From Paramesorhizobium endophyticum (lineage in GTDB: Bacteria > Pseudomonadota > Alphaproteobacteria > Rhizobiales > Rhizobiaceae), in NCBI RefSeq assembly GCF_014640615.1, contig NZ_BMHH01000018.1, positions 1 to 64,000 of the forward strand: a DNA stretch of 64,000 nt, in the 5' to 3' direction. Each line of letters begins with the position of its first letter. Position 1 is the stretch's first letter. The position numbers were made by a program, and so were the translations under genes. Below the pieces are notes generated by a model that had not been told where the DNA came from, searched no databases, and worked only from the letters and a program-made list of their open reading frames with translations. Of this stretch, positions 63,805 to 64,000 are shown one piece after another.

Positions 63805-64000
63805 TCACCACGTCTCGGACGGCGTCTCCCCTTCAAGTATTTCCTTAAGCCGCCGCCGCGTCGAAGGTGTAACGCCCTCGGGCAGATCGTCCAGCGCAAA
63901 GAACCCGGCCTCGGCAATCTCGCGGTCCGCCAGCTTCGGCGCAGTCTGCCGCCACTTCCGGCAAACATACAGCGCCACGTGGTCGCGTCGCGACGCATGG
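63805..64000 (-). CDS. NUDIX hydrolase, C-terminal end
   Basis: A minus-strand frame open to the right edge encodes about 64 residues ending EILEGETPSETW at a stop at 63805-63807. RRDHVALYVCRKWRQ, then REIAEAGFFALDDLPEGVTPSTRRRL is the C-terminal part of a NUDIX pyrophosphohydrolase. The catalytic GX5EX7REUXEEXGU box would lie outside the window. Partial at its 5' end. Confidence 0.8.
   Translation of the reverse strand, partial: HASRRDHVALYVCRKWRQTAPKLADREIAEAGFFALDDLPEGVTPSTRRRLKEILEGETPSETW

Noticed and set aside
63738-63998. 86-residue minus-strand frame at the right edge
   Set aside because: Another frame over the same bases gives a clear NUDIX C-terminus; this one is Arg/Gly-rich and out of frame.

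Overview
The window is GC-rich chromosomal DNA, apart from a few AT-richer islands, from an alphaproteobacterium of the order Hyphomicrobiales (Rhizobiales). A Brucellaceae or Phyllobacteriaceae relative fits best. This rests on the gene families (two BA14K proteins, an Atu4866-type protein, PetP/PetR-type regulators, MidA-type methyltransferase, DUF1285, a MoxR/DUF58/DUF4159 cluster) and on the palindromic intergenic repeats. No rRNA, tRNA, CRISPR, phage structural gene or transposase was recognised, and species cannot be named from the sequence alone.

Layout. 1-5.2 kb: a quinone-oxidoreductase-like gene divergent from an HxlR regulator, a tandemly duplicated AT-rich membrane protein unit, a Kazal-like lipoprotein, a lytic transglycosylase and a cold-shock gene with terminator. 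6-9 kb: two BA14K paralogs, an MBL hydrolase, a methyltransferase and a glycine-rich hydrophobic small protein. 9.2-14 kb: ilvE, the petP-petR-histidine kinase regulatory group and a HigBA toxin-antitoxin pair. 14-20 kb: csaA-like, ybjN-like, ubiK-like, then lgt-midA-pgeF-M24 peptidase homolog and a lipoprotein. 21-25 kb: a sterol desaturase homolog, prs and a HerA-like ATPase. 25-30 kb: an ArsR-SRPBCC-DoxX group, and an SDR/Atu4866/NTF2 group divergent from a LysR regulator. 30-35 kb: rplY-pth, VapBC, ychF, two MaoC proteins and apt. 35-38 kb: the complete cytochrome bc1 operon petABC on the minus strand. 38.5-48 kb: a frameshifted winged-helix regulator, a 1503-residue autotransporter and two ABC exporter half-molecules. 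48.5-54.5 kb: trmL, hemF, a YjhX-like toxin, an LpxO-like hydroxylase, cca and DUF1285. 54.8-61.7 kb: a four-gene MoxR/DUF58/DUF4159 operon. 61.8-64 kb: a GNAT acetyltransferase, an OmpW-family porin with a perfect Fnr/FixK-type box, and the C-terminal end of a NUDIX hydrolase.

The most striking non-coding property is that many gaps between genes carry large palindromic elements, which I sort by eye into seven families (A-G). In two places one family lies inside another: B inside A near 39.1 kb, and D inside C near 53.7 kb. Other points for a second look are the 570-bp tandem duplication of an unknown four-helix membrane protein, two clean operator palindromes (ArsR, LysR), a metal-ligand-poor M24 protein, the Fnr-type box before ompW, and a single-base frameshift in a DNA-binding protein. 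I see no single obviously new defence or biosynthetic system. The duplicated membrane unit and the nested repeats are the strongest candidates for undescribed biology.
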